Part shown: positions 44,133-52,284 of the stretch, one piece after another
Layout: every line of letters starts with the position of its first letter
How positions within the stretch are numbered: position 1 is the first letter of the stretch
Assembly: GCF_001418205.1 (NCBI RefSeq)
Contig: NZ_LIQF01000002.1
Span: forward strand, 124,001-188,000
Length of the DNA: 64,000 nt
Direction of reading: 5' to 3'
Source of the DNA: Marinomonas fungiae
Lineage (GTDB): Bacteria; Pseudomonadota; Gammaproteobacteria; Pseudomonadales; Marinomonadaceae
Program-made: the position numbers and the translations under genes
The notes under the pieces: model-generated
Seen by the model: the letters and a program-made list of their open reading frames with translations, nothing else
Told to the model about the DNA's origin: nothing
The model's database searches: none

Positions 44133-44585
44133 AAACGAATTTAGTTGTTAGCTCATATGAGGAAAAATGACGGGATCAAAGTGATGTAATTACACTGCTA
44201 TAAATGATCAATGTCGGAAGTATTTAAATGTAAAAAAGCTTTTCGACACCGAATACCGGCTACGGGCATAACCATGGCTGGATTTCTCTAATTCGCAATG
44301 AGCGAAGTCGAACAGCGTGTATTACCTGATTGGAGTCTCAATACTGCAATTCAATAAAACAACAGTTCACAAGACCACCTAACTATAGTGCGACAAATTA
44401 CGAAGGTCTATAGCCAAAAAGACTAAATAACGCCTTTTTTGTTAATTTTTTGATCGGTTCGAGTAAAAGTTTTGCCATGGGTCGGGCTTTGTGTCAACAA
44501 AGTCCTTGGAATTTGACCATGACAGATGGGGCTAAACCAGTTAATCTTCCGCACATTAGTTGAATTATCGAAAAGGCGTTGATGG
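44133..44585. other. Divergent regulatory region between rho and ppx, 453 bases
   Basis: No gene is supported on either strand. A candidate minus-strand -10 (TATAGACC) lies near 44405-44412, which would give rho a leader of about 270 bases. Rho genes are often autoregulated through their leader in other bacteria. Near 44470-44520 are the sequences GTCAACAAAGTCCTTGG and TTGACCATGAC, possible promoter elements for ppx. Confidence 0.35.
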
Positions 44586-46106
44586 ATGCAATCACTTTTA
44601 GTGCAACAATCGCATGACTTTCCCTTCGAAAAAATTGCAGCGATAGACCTAGGATCAAACAGTTTCCATATGGTAGTCGCACAAGTTACCCACGGGCAAT
44701 TGCGTATCACGGGCCAATACGGTGATAAAGTTCAGCTAGCTGCTGGCTTGCAAGAAGATGACACATTAGATGAAGCCTCTCAACAACGTGGCATTGACTG
44801 TATCGCTCAGTTCGCTCAGGTGATTGATGACTTACCGCTGGGTTCGGTTCGTATTGTGGGCACCAATGCCTTGCGTGCAGCGAAAAACCGCTATGACTTT
44901 ATCTCTAAGGCCATGGATGTTATCAGCCATCCAGTCGAAATCATTGCAGGCCGAGAAGAGGCGCGCCTGATTTATGTGGGTGTGGCACGTACCATGGATC
45001 ACGGTGATCAAAAGCGCGTGGTAGTGGACATCGGCGGTGGTTCAACGGAATTCATCATAGGTCAGCAACTAGAGCCAATCTTAACAGAAAGCTTGCATAT
45101 GGGATGTGTTAGCTACCGTCAGCGCTTTTTTCCAGATGGTTTGATCACTAAATCCAATTTCCAAAAAGCGGTTACCGCTGCGCGTCTTGAGCTGCTGAGC
45201 ATTCAAGATGATTATCTCGATGAAGGCTGGGATGTGGCAATTGGTTCATCCGGTACAATCAAAGCAGCTTACAACATAGCGCTTGAAATGGGGTGGAGCA
45301 AAAAAGGCATCACGCCAAAAGTGCTCAAACAAATTCAAAAAGCCCTGTTTGATGCTGGCCACGCCGATAATATCGACTTATTAGGATTGAAGCCGGAGCG
45401 GAAGTCGACCATTGCCGCTGGCATAGCGATTTTAACCGCTGTATTTGAGTGTTTTGGCATCAAGCAAATGGATTTTTCTAACGGTGCTCTGCGCGAAGGG
45501 GTGCTGTACGACATCATGGGGCGTTATGCGGATACGGACATTCGTGAGCGTACCGTTAATTATATGCTGAACCAGTACCATATCGATACGGAACAAGCCA
45601 AGCTGGTAACGCACACATCTTTGTCTATGTTGGCCCAAGTCAAAGACGATTGGGGCTTAGCGTCTCTTTCTAGTGAAGATATTTTACGCTGGGCGAGCCT
45701 CTTACATGAGTGTGGTATGGGAATATCTCACAGCCGTTATCATAAGCATGGCGCCTACATTATCAGTGAATCGGACATGCCCGGCTTCTCACAACAAGAA
45801 CAGCAAGCGTTAGCATCGTTGGTTCTCCGTCATCGACGTAAATTTACACAGGCCTTGGAATATCGTTTCACAAAGAGCGATCAACAAGATCTAGATCGTT
45901 TGGCGATCCTATTACGTTTGGCGATCTTGTTGCATATTGACCGAAAAGAAGGGGATATGCCCATCTTTACGTTAAAAGCTGATGATAAATCTCTACACGC
46001 AGAGTTTTTGCCTGGTTGGTTGGACACTCGTCCATTGACCGCGGCGAACTTACAAAGCGAAGCGGATTACTTGGCTATGTCAGGTTATAACTTAACGTTT
46101 AAATAA
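44586..46106 (+). CDS. ppx: Exopolyphosphatase, Ppx/GppA family
   Basis: A 506-residue protein. IAAIDLGSNSFHMVVA near residue 17 is the first ASKHA phosphate-binding block, VVDIGGGSTEFIIG near residue 140 is the second, and GSSGTIKAAY follows. The C-terminal half has an HD-like helical domain (HECGMGISHSRYHKHGAYI) as in E. coli Ppx. It releases phosphate from the ends of polyphosphate, opposite in effect to Ppk1. It is divergent from rho and about 4 kb from ppk1. Confidence 0.92.
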   Translation: MQSLLVQQSHDFPFEKIAAIDLGSNSFHMVVAQVTHGQLRITGQYGDKVQLAAGLQEDDTLDEASQQRGIDCIAQFAQVIDDLPLGSVRIVGTNALRAAKNRYDFISKAMDVISHPVEIIAGREEARLIYVGVARTMDHGDQKRVVVDIGGGSTEFIIGQQLEPILTESLHMGCVSYRQRFFPDGLITKSNFQKAVTAARLELLSIQDDYLDEGWDVAIGSSGTIKAAYNIALEMGWSKKGITPKVLKQIQKALFDAGHADNIDLLGLKPERKSTIAAGIAILTAVFECFGIKQMDFSNGALREGVLYDIMGRYADTDIRERTVNYMLNQYHIDTEQAKLVTHTSLSMLAQVKDDWGLASLSSEDILRWASLLHECGMGISHSRYHKHGAYIISESDMPGFSQQEQQALASLVLRHRRKFTQALEYRFTKSDQQDLDRLAILLRLAILLHIDRKEGDMPIFTLKADDKSLHAEFLPGWLDTRPLTAANLQSEADYLAMSGYNLTFK

Positions 46107-46129
46107 GCGGGTTTCCGTGTCAAACAAAG

Positions 46130-46170
46130 CGCCCTGTGTCGATTTTTCGGATGCAGGGCGTTTTGCTTTT
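46130..46170 (+). terminator. Rho-independent terminator after ppx
   Basis: CGCCCTG at 46130-46136 pairs with CAGGGCG at 46154-46160, followed by TTTTGCTTTT. The loop is 17 bases and contains a T run. Confidence 0.7.
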
Positions 46171-46630
46171 AGGCTAGGTTTTGATAGCGGCTATTTCGTT
46201 AGTTTATATCGCCTCTGCGTTGCACTCATTTGATCACCTTTTCAATGCCTACTTATATTTATATTTCCCTTTAAAAACATCGCTTTAAGAAATCACGTTT
46301 TTTAGCAAAAGGTTGCATGATTACGAACTAAAGATCGCTAAACTAATACCAAGGTATCAAGACATTAGCGTCAAAATCCGTATAATCTGCGACACACCTG
46401 CTCAAAACCCTTGCACGGTTGATCGCATTTGTTCTAAACGGCGTATTTCCGTGCAGAACGGCGTTCTCAGGGGAGTAATGAGGAAGTGCAATGATCTTTA
46501 CCCAGATTGCAGAGGGACAGTCCGAATGCGTCTGTATCGGTTCGTATTCGCACCTTCCCTTATAGATGGTTAACAGCCCTTTTCTTCATTATTCTCAAAC
46601 TACAAACTGGCTATGACACGGCGAAATCAT
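46171..46630. other. Intergenic region upstream of mqo, about 460 bases
   Basis: No protein gene is supported; an 86-codon frame at 46313-46573 has odd composition and no ribosome binding site. TATAAT at about 46381-46386, following CAAGAC about 17 bases upstream, is a plausible promoter for mqo with a leader of about 240 bases. The segment near 46515-46550 repeats GTCCGAATGCG- and TCGTATTCGC-like text and could fold, but I cannot assign it. Confidence 0.35.
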
Positions 46631-48109
46631 ATGACCTCAAACATTGTAGACGTACTACTCGTAGGCGGCGGTGCCATGAGCACCACCCTTGGCATGTTAC
46701 TTAAACAGCTCGATCCTTCATTATCCATCACAATGGTTGAGCGTTTAGAAAAAGTCGCGCAAGAAAGTACCGATGGTTGGAACAACGCAGGTACCGGACA
46801 CGCGGCATACTGTGAGCTTAACTACACTTCACCAAATCCTGATGGCACCACCAATATCGATAAAGCAGTTAATATCAATGCTGCCTTTGAAATAAGCCTA
46901 CAGTTCTGGTCTTACCTTGTTGAGAAAGGCCTTTTGCCTGAGCCAGCACAATTCATAAACCGCGTACCTCATCAAAGCTTTGTCTGGGGCGCGGACAATG
47001 TGAAAAAACTAAAATCACGTTTTGAAGCCATGAGCGCACACCCAGCGTTCCGTGAAATGCAATACACAGAAGACCATGCCACCATGGCTGAGTGGATGCC
47101 TCTGATCATGCAAAATCGTAAAGGCGATGAGCCATTGGCCGCGACCCGCATTGAGCACGGTTCAGATGTTAACTTCGGTGCAATTGCTCGCAATATGGCG
47201 AAGTTCCTTGAGACTCAGGATGGCGTCAACATTGAACTGAGCGCCGAAGTCGAAGAGCTAAATCAGCTCTCTGACGGTACTTGGAAAGTCACCGTTGATC
47301 AAAAAGGCCAGCGTCGCGATATCCAAGCGAAATTTGTTTTCCTTGGTGCAGGTGGCGGCGCCTTACCATTGCTACAGAAATCCGGTATCAAAGAAGGTAA
47401 AGGTTACGGCGGTTTCCCAGTCAGTGGTCAATGGTTAGTATGTGATAAACCAGAGCTAGTAGAGCAACACCACGCGAAAGTCTACGGCGCTGCACCAATC
47501 GGTGCGCCACCAATGTCGGTTCCACACTTGGATACGCGTATCATTGATGGCAAAAAAGCCATCTTGTTTGGGCCCTTTGCAGGCTTCACCACTAAATTCT
47601 TGAAGCGTGGATCTGTGTTTGATCTAGTGAAGAGTGTTCGCGTTGATAACCTTGGTAACATGCTAAGTGTTGGCAAGAACAACATGGATCTAACGAAATA
47701 CTTGATCAGTGAAGTGCGTCAGTCCCACAAAGATCGTTGCGATTCATTGCGTAACTTCTTTCCTGATGCTCAGGATAAAGACTGGACATTGGCATACGCG
47801 GGTCAACGAGTTCAGATCATCAAGCAAGGCCCTGATGGCGCGGGTAAATTGGAGTTCGGTACCGAAGCGATTGTCGCCGAAGACGGCTCTATTGCGGCAC
47901 TGTTAGGCGCATCTCCTGGTGCTTCTACGACTGTTAATACCATGATCGGGATTCTTGAGCGCAGCTTTGCTGACCGTATGCAGTCAGCAGAATGGCAAGC
48001 GAAGATGAAAGAAATGGTACCGTCTTACGGACAGTCTTTGGTAGAAAACACCGATCTGTTGCTTGAAATTCGAGCGCGTACGCTTGAGACATTGAATCTT
48101 AAGCCGTAA
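46631..48109 (+). CDS. mqo: Malate:quinone oxidoreductase
   Basis: A 492-residue peripheral flavoprotein. VLLVGGGAMSTTLGMLLKQL near residue 8 is the FAD-binding start, STDGWNNAGTGHAAYCELNYT near residue 50 is the diagnostic Mqo block, and LLGASPGASTTVNTM near residue 435 is the C-terminal block. It oxidises malate to oxaloacetate and passes electrons to quinone at the inner membrane. ATG 46631 is preferred over ATG 46613, but neither has a strong ribosome binding site. Confidence 0.95.
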   Translation: MTSNIVDVLLVGGGAMSTTLGMLLKQLDPSLSITMVERLEKVAQESTDGWNNAGTGHAAYCELNYTSPNPDGTTNIDKAVNINAAFEISLQFWSYLVEKGLLPEPAQFINRVPHQSFVWGADNVKKLKSRFEAMSAHPAFREMQYTEDHATMAEWMPLIMQNRKGDEPLAATRIEHGSDVNFGAIARNMAKFLETQDGVNIELSAEVEELNQLSDGTWKVTVDQKGQRRDIQAKFVFLGAGGGALPLLQKSGIKEGKGYGGFPVSGQWLVCDKPELVEQHHAKVYGAAPIGAPPMSVPHLDTRIIDGKKAILFGPFAGFTTKFLKRGSVFDLVKSVRVDNLGNMLSVGKNNMDLTKYLISEVRQSHKDRCDSLRNFFPDAQDKDWTLAYAGQRVQIIKQGPDGAGKLEFGTEAIVAEDGSIAALLGASPGASTTVNTMIGILERSFADRMQSAEWQAKMKEMVPSYGQSLVENTDLLLEIRARTLETLNLKP

Positions 48110-48129
48110 GCTTAAGGCCCAACGCTTTC

Positions 48130-48170
48130 AAAGCCGACCTCACCACAAGTGGCGTCGGCTTTGTTATATT
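48130..48170 (+). terminator. Rho-independent terminator after mqo
   Basis: AAAGCCGAC at 48130-48138 pairs with GTCGGCTTT at 48154-48162, with CCAC/GTGG pairing inside, followed by GTTATATTTT. Confidence 0.8.
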
Positions 48171-48184
48171 TTAAGGAAATGATA

Positions 48185-48445
48185 ATGACTACTTATGCTG
48201 AACGCTCCGACGCACTGTGCGATAAACTTCGCGATCTTGAGCATCAAGCACAAGACGGCGACCAGTTGTTTTACTGTGCTTACTTGCTAGGTCTACTTGG
48301 CCTACATAGCGCCGCAGAAGGCGAGGGCGCGGATCAATTTGACGCTTATTTTGAAACAGAACTAAAAGTTACACTAGAAGCAGAAAAAGTTTCCGAGAAG
48401 GATCAAGAAGCGATCTTGGCGCTTTGGAATCAAGTGTCGCGATAA
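48185..48445 (+). CDS. yfcL: YfcL-family small acidic protein
   Basis: An 86-residue acidic helical protein starting at ATG 48185, 7 bases after AAGGAA; an upstream in-frame ATG abuts that site and is less likely. DGDQLFYCAYLLGLLGL, then acidic text and DQEAILALWNQ, match E. coli YfcL in spacing (DELFASGYLRGHL, DQALVTDMWENL). Function is unknown. It directly follows the mqo terminator. Confidence 0.75.
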   Translation: MTTYAERSDALCDKLRDLEHQAQDGDQLFYCAYLLGLLGLHSAAEGEGADQFDAYFETELKVTLEAEKVSEKDQEAILALWNQVSR

Positions 48446-48473
48446 TTTTAGGGCCGCGGTCTTGGCAGGATAA

Positions 48474-48492
48474 GAAGCCAAATCCATTCTTC
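48474..48492 (+). repeat. Fragment of the 66-bp palindromic repeat
   Basis: GAAGCCAAATCCATTCTTC matches the left end of the repeat found at 49363 (identical for these 19 bases) and, with small differences, at 51933 and 52047. The remainder of the unit is missing here and is replaced by the GGGGGCAGATC sequence. Confidence 0.6.
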
Positions 48493-48496
48493 TTAA

Positions 48497-48559
48497 GGGG
48501 GCAGATCTCTTTCGTTACAATCGTGAAGTTAAACTATGTATTCGCAGGGATCTGACCCC
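48497..48559. mobile_element. Remnant resembling REP-associated transposase element ends
   Basis: GGGGGCAGATC at 48497-48507 and GATCTGACCCC at 48549-48559 form an imperfect terminal inverted repeat around 41 bases. I recall GGGGTCAGATC/GATCTGACCCC-type ends as flanking IS200-like REP-associated tyrosine transposases. No transposase gene remains, so this would be a deletion derivative or a non-autonomous copy. Confidence 0.45.
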
Positions 48560-48603
48560 AAGTATAAGCATCCATAAAAAGTAGCAACCTATAAGGCTTG
48601 TAT

Positions 48604-49032
48604 ATGTCTGAAGATATTCGTTGGTTACAACGCTTTGATCACTTTAAAAAAGCGTATGCACAGCTTCAAGAAGCATTGCAGCTGATGTCTGAGCGTGAGC
48701 TTAGCAACATTGAGAAGCAAGGTTCTATTCAGGCATTTGAGTTCACTTATGAGCTGGCTTGGAATGTATTGCGCGACTATTTGATCTGGCAAGGGATTGA
48801 GTCTGTGTCAGGATCCCGTGATGCGATTCGGGAAGGCTTTAAGCGCGAGCTGATTTCTGATGGCCACGCTTGGCTGGCTATGCTACAAGACCACAACCGC
48901 ACGGTGCACACTTATAACGAAGCAACCGCTAACCAAATTATCGAGCATTTGCGCACCCAGTACGCGCAGCTGTTCGCTGAGTTTGTGGTGACCTTTCAGC
49001 GAAAAGCCGATGAAGAGCTGGCGGGCTTTTAA
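48604..49032 (+). CDS. HEPN-type nucleotidyltransferase-substrate-binding protein (HI0074 family)
   Basis: A 142-residue all-helical protein starting at ATG 48604. WLQRFDHFKKAYAQLQEAL, EKQGSIQAFEFTYELAWNVLRDYL and SGSRDAIREGFKRELI are typical of the HI0074 family, followed by DHNRTVHTYNE, the R-x-x-H region near residue 100. These proteins pair with a minimal nucleotidyltransferase; such MNT/HEPN pairs act as toxin-antitoxin modules in several bacteria. The stop overlaps the partner start by one base. The pair lies between two fragments of a repeat. Confidence 0.8.
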   Translation: MSEDIRWLQRFDHFKKAYAQLQEALQLMSERELSNIEKQGSIQAFEFTYELAWNVLRDYLIWQGIESVSGSRDAIREGFKRELISDGHAWLAMLQDHNRTVHTYNEATANQIIEHLRTQYAQLFAEFVVTFQRKADEELAGF

Positions 49033-49340
49033 TGTCTGATCAATTTGGCTTAACTTCATCTGAAATAGAGCAAATACGCTCCGTTTTCACGCAATTCCCA
49101 GAAGTCACGCAGGTTTTAGTCTACGGCTCGCGAGTGAAAGGAAATTACCGAGCATCATCTGATATTGATATGACCATCATGGATAATATCGATTGGCCTT
49201 TATTCAATCGAATAGAGACTGAGCTAGATGACCTGATGTTGCCCTATCAAATTGATTTATCGATATTTTCGAAAATTGAAAACGATAATTTGATTGATCA
49301 TATCCAGCGTATTGGCCAGCCGATTTATAAAGCTTCGTAA
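49032..49340 (+). CDS. Minimal nucleotidyltransferase (MNT) domain protein
   Basis: A 102-residue protein of the MNT/HI0073 type. LVYGSRVKGNYRASSDIDMTI near residue 35 carries GS and the DxD metal-binding pair, and a third acidic residue is offered by QIDLSIF near residue 77. It likely transfers nucleotides to the partner HEPN protein to silence it. It overlaps the HEPN gene by one base (TAATG). Confidence 0.82.
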   Translation: MSDQFGLTSSEIEQIRSVFTQFPEVTQVLVYGSRVKGNYRASSDIDMTIMDNIDWPLFNRIETELDDLMLPYQIDLSIFSKIENDNLIDHIQRIGQPIYKAS

Positions 49341-49362
49341 ATCAATCATGTTTTGGACGGAT

Positions 49363-49398
49363 GAAGCCAAATCCATTCTTCGCTCCACGCGCAAGCAA
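49363..49398 (+). repeat. Half copy of the 66-bp palindromic repeat
   Basis: GAAGCCAAATCCATTCTTC followed by GCTCCACGCGCAAGC matches the left half of the full units at 51933 and 52047. The right half with its inverted TTGGCTTC end is missing. It lies 22 bases after the MNT gene. Confidence 0.65.
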
Positions 49399-49443
49399 AT
49401 TGAATTGCAAGGGCAGTGTAATTGCCACAAGAAACGGGTCTGT

Positions 49444-50355
49444 CTACATCCCCATAAATAGTGGAATCAATACCGGCACTAAAAAGCTCATAATAAAACC
49501 ACTGGCAATGCACACAGGGATGATCTCAGCGCCATGCACTTTGCCAAGTAGCGGTAATGTGAAGTCCATGGCTGTGGCTCCAGAGTAGCCAACCGATAAG
49601 TGGCTGTTAATGCGAGCAAACATGGGGATCAGCATCAAGGCCACGATTTCACGGCCTAGATCGAGTAAGAAAGCGGTCGTGCCGAGCACGGGATCGCCCA
49701 GTCCGGTAATCAAGATGCCAGATAAGCTGTACCAGCCAAACCCAGACACCACGGCGAGACTTTTATTCCACTCTAAACCTAATAATGATCCTGCGACCAA
49801 GCCAGCGAAAAGAGTGATCACAACTGTAGTGCAGGCAATGGCAACGCCTTGGGTATTAAGAAACAGTTTGCGTAAACGAAAGTTACCTTGGCGTAGTTGG
49901 CAACCGACTAAAAACAGCAATAAATAAAGTAGCCAAGTGACAAACTCATCGACATTTGGAAGCCAGCTTTTTAGGCTCCAACCGCACATTACTCCGGCTA
50001 GCACCCACGCTAAGGTTTTTGCGGCATCGGTTAATGCTTGGCGAGTGGATGAATTATTATCCACATGCTCGACTTTGCTGGCGCCTGCGTGGAAAACTCG
50101 TCCGCTTATCCACAAGGCTAATAAAGGAAGCACTGTTATAGCGATGAACAATATAACGGCCTGATAGCCCGCAATGACGATTTTACTGGCTAAATTATCC
50201 AGTGCACCAATGCTGTAACCGATCAACCCTAAGATCAGGTAGGTAAGCTGTGAAAGACCCTTCGCAACCCGTTCTGGCGTAAAGGGTTTGAAATGGATCC
50301 AATAGCCCGCTAGAAGCGCTGCAAGCAAGGGGCCAAGTGTTGAGAGAATAGTCAT
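49444..50355 (-). CDS. lysO: Lysine exporter LysO-family protein
   Basis: A 303-residue membrane protein with about eight helices, of the LysO (YbjE, DUF340) family. LSQLTYLILGLIGYSIGALDNL, LAWVLAGVMCGWSL, and the pair of blocks GFGWYSLSGILITGLGDPVLGTTAFLLDLGREIVALMLIP and SYSGATAMDFTLPLL-type text (GYSGATAMDFTLPLLGKVHGAE) are characteristic. It probably exports lysine, as in E. coli. Confidence 0.85.
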   Translation of the reverse strand: MTILSTLGPLLAALLAGYWIHFKPFTPERVAKGLSQLTYLILGLIGYSIGALDNLASKIVIAGYQAVILFIAITVLPLLALWISGRVFHAGASKVEHVDNNSSTRQALTDAAKTLAWVLAGVMCGWSLKSWLPNVDEFVTWLLYLLLFLVGCQLRQGNFRLRKLFLNTQGVAIACTTVVITLFAGLVAGSLLGLEWNKSLAVVSGFGWYSLSGILITGLGDPVLGTTAFLLDLGREIVALMLIPMFARINSHLSVGYSGATAMDFTLPLLGKVHGAEIIPVCIASGFIMSFLVPVLIPLFMGM

Positions 50356-50531
50356 AATCTCTTGATCCTAAAAAGGTTTTATTAAAATGGAGGAAAACGG
50401 CTGTGATTGTTAAGGGGATGCCTGAAAAGCACAGAATCGGTGCAATTATACTGAGTTATCGTGCAAAATTGACCACTTGGTGATAAATTCGCCGCACTTA
50501 AAATTGAATCCATTTCATAGACACTAAAGCC

Positions 50532-51914
50532 ATGTTTACCCAGTTAGCCAAGCGTCACCCTGCTTTGAGTGAAATCCTGCATTTACTCTTTCCAATGATT
50601 CTCACCATGACGTTGGAATTATCCATCAGTCTTGTGGATACAATTATGCTGGGACACTACAATTCGCTCCATTTAGCAGCCGTTGGTCTTGCGGCGAGCC
50701 TATGGACGCCAGTTGGATGTTTCATGATTGGCGTCACCTTTGGCTTGACGCCGTTGATCACGCGACACCTTCATGGGCGTCAGCGGTTACTGGTGAATGT
50801 GTATATGTCACAGGCGTTTGGTTTGTCGATTATTTTGGGCATAATCGGCGCGATTTTGAGTCTAACGTTGCTTCCTTGGGCGGCGAAAATGATGGCCAGC
50901 GAGCCGGAAACGCAACAAGTGGCACAGCAGTATTTGTATTTGTTTTCGCCAACCTTTATGGCTTTGGCGTTAATGACGTCTTACAAAAACCTCTTTGAAG
51001 CAGCGGGTAAGCCTCGAGTGCCATTAATGGTTGCTACTCTTAGCTTGATCTTAAACATCATTTTTAATTACATACTGATCTACGGAAAATTTGGCTTTCC
51101 CGAACTGGGTGCGAGCGGTGCCGCTATCGCCTCCGGTGCCTCGGTTTGGTTATCACTTGCGGTGTTTGTGCTCTACGATCTTAAAGTGAATAAAGATACT
51201 TTGTTCAGTAAGATCGATTGGTACTACGCCCGTAATTTTAAAATCTTGTTCGGTGTTGGCATGCCAGCAGGCTTTGCGTTCTCCTTTGAGATCGGTTTGT
51301 TCTCATCGTTGACTTGGCTGATTTCAGCATTTGGCGATTTGGCGTTGGGGGCGGGTCAGATCGTCATGTCTTATTGCACTATGTTATTCACTCCCTTGAT
51401 GGCCATGAGTGCCGTAACCGCTATTGTCGTGGCGAAGGCTATGGCGACCGATGGTATTGAAGAAGTGCAGCGCCGCATTCGTATTATTTTGATGCTTGGG
51501 GCAGGCTATGTCGCAGTGTGTTTTACATTGACTCAGAGCTTTAATGAGCAGATCCCTTTGTTATTCAGTTCCAATGAAGCTGTCGCTGCGATGGCGGCAG
51601 GGATACTGTTGATTGCGTCGGCTTATCAACCGCAAGATATGGTGCAAACGGTGTTTACTGGCGCACTGCGTGGGTTCCGTGATACTCGCTCTAGTATGAT
51701 TGCCATGGCGATTTCATTATTTGGTCTTAGTATTCCACTCGGTTACTGGTTGGCGCATCTTAGTCCTTGGGCTGAAACGCTAAATGTTAGGGGCTTATAC
51801 ATCGGTCTTGGCATCGGTATTTTTGTGTTGGCTGCAATCCTTGTTACCCGCTACCGCATGACCTTGAAGAAATTCCGCAATAAGAAGCTGCCACATCCTG
51901 AGGAAGTGGCTTAG
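50532..51914 (+). CDS. MATE-family efflux transporter
   Basis: A 460-residue protein with twelve helices. The N-terminal block LHLLFPMILTMTLELSISLVDTIMLGHYN and the second-half equivalent GVGMPAGFAFSFEIGLFS show the internal repeat of MATE proteins. FEAAGKPRVPLMVATLSLILNIIFNYILIYG is a conserved loop, and QPQDMVQTVFTGALRGFRDTR is the matching C-half motif. It likely exports cationic drugs in exchange for Na or H ions (NorM-like). Divergent from lysO across 176 bases. Confidence 0.9.
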   Translation: MFTQLAKRHPALSEILHLLFPMILTMTLELSISLVDTIMLGHYNSLHLAAVGLAASLWTPVGCFMIGVTFGLTPLITRHLHGRQRLLVNVYMSQAFGLSIILGIIGAILSLTLLPWAAKMMASEPETQQVAQQYLYLFSPTFMALALMTSYKNLFEAAGKPRVPLMVATLSLILNIIFNYILIYGKFGFPELGASGAAIASGASVWLSLAVFVLYDLKVNKDTLFSKIDWYYARNFKILFGVGMPAGFAFSFEIGLFSSLTWLISAFGDLALGAGQIVMSYCTMLFTPLMAMSAVTAIVVAKAMATDGIEEVQRRIRIILMLGAGYVAVCFTLTQSFNEQIPLLFSSNEAVAAMAAGILLIASAYQPQDMVQTVFTGALRGFRDTRSSMIAMAISLFGLSIPLGYWLAHLSPWAETLNVRGLYIGLGIGIFVLAAILVTRYRMTLKKFRNKKLPHPEEVA

Positions 51915-51932
51915 GCGTCTTCGGGTACTGTC

Positions 51933-51998
51933 GAAGCCAACTCCATTTTTCGCTCCACGCGCAAGCGCTAGAGTGCGCTACAAATGGACATTGGCTTC
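51933..51998 (+). repeat. 66-bp palindromic repeat, full copy A
   Basis: The unit begins GAAGCCAA and ends TTGGCTTC, perfect inverted ends. Inside, CCATTT pairs with AAATGG and AGCGC with GCGCT, so the whole unit folds into one interrupted stem. It starts 18 bases after the MATE gene stop. Copy B is nearly identical. Confidence 0.85.
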
Positions 51999-52046
51999 TT
52001 TTGAGTCTGCTAATCAAAAGGACAGATCTGGTATTCAAGTATTATC

Positions 52047-52112
52047 GAAGCCAACTCCATTTTTCGCTCCACGCGCAAGCGCTAGAGTGCGCTGCAAATG
52101 GATATTGGCTTC
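52047..52112 (+). repeat. 66-bp palindromic repeat, full copy B
   Basis: It is the same length as copy A and differs from it at only a few positions (GCTGCAAATGGATATTGG here against GCTACAAATGGACATTGG). The 48-base spacer between copies A and B is unrelated sequence. The two copies, in the same direction, form a short tandem block downstream of the MATE gene. Confidence 0.85.
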
Positions 52113-52140
52113 TGAATATTTAGTCACTAAAGTCTTTCAA

Positions 52141-52229
52141 AGCGTCCCATGCGTTTGCTGAGCGCTGACGCGTCGGTGTCGAAGTATGAGACGAGACAGG
52201 CGCAAGCGAAGGAAATTGCATGGGATGCT
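52141..52229. repeat. Long imperfect inverted repeat downstream of cobQ
   Basis: AGCGTCCCATGC at 52141-52152 pairs with GCATGGGATGCT at 52218-52229 with one mismatch, and CGTTTGC at 52152-52158 pairs with GCAAGCG at 52202-52208 through one G-T pair. The inner part is rich in CG dinucleotides. No T run follows, so a simple terminator is unlikely. It may be another repeat family. Confidence 0.45.
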
Positions 52230-52284
52230 ATGTCCACACGAAGCTTGGGTTGCTACTTATCTGTCTGAGGTAATCCGAAGCAAA

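Noticed and set aside
46515-46555. Possible tRNA, because of a GGTTCG-like segment
   Set aside because: The T-arm and acceptor pairing do not form and no anticodon arm fits.
46313-46573. An 86-codon plus-strand frame upstream of mqo
   Set aside because: It has no ribosome binding site, odd composition and no recognisable domain, and it overlaps a probable mqo promoter.
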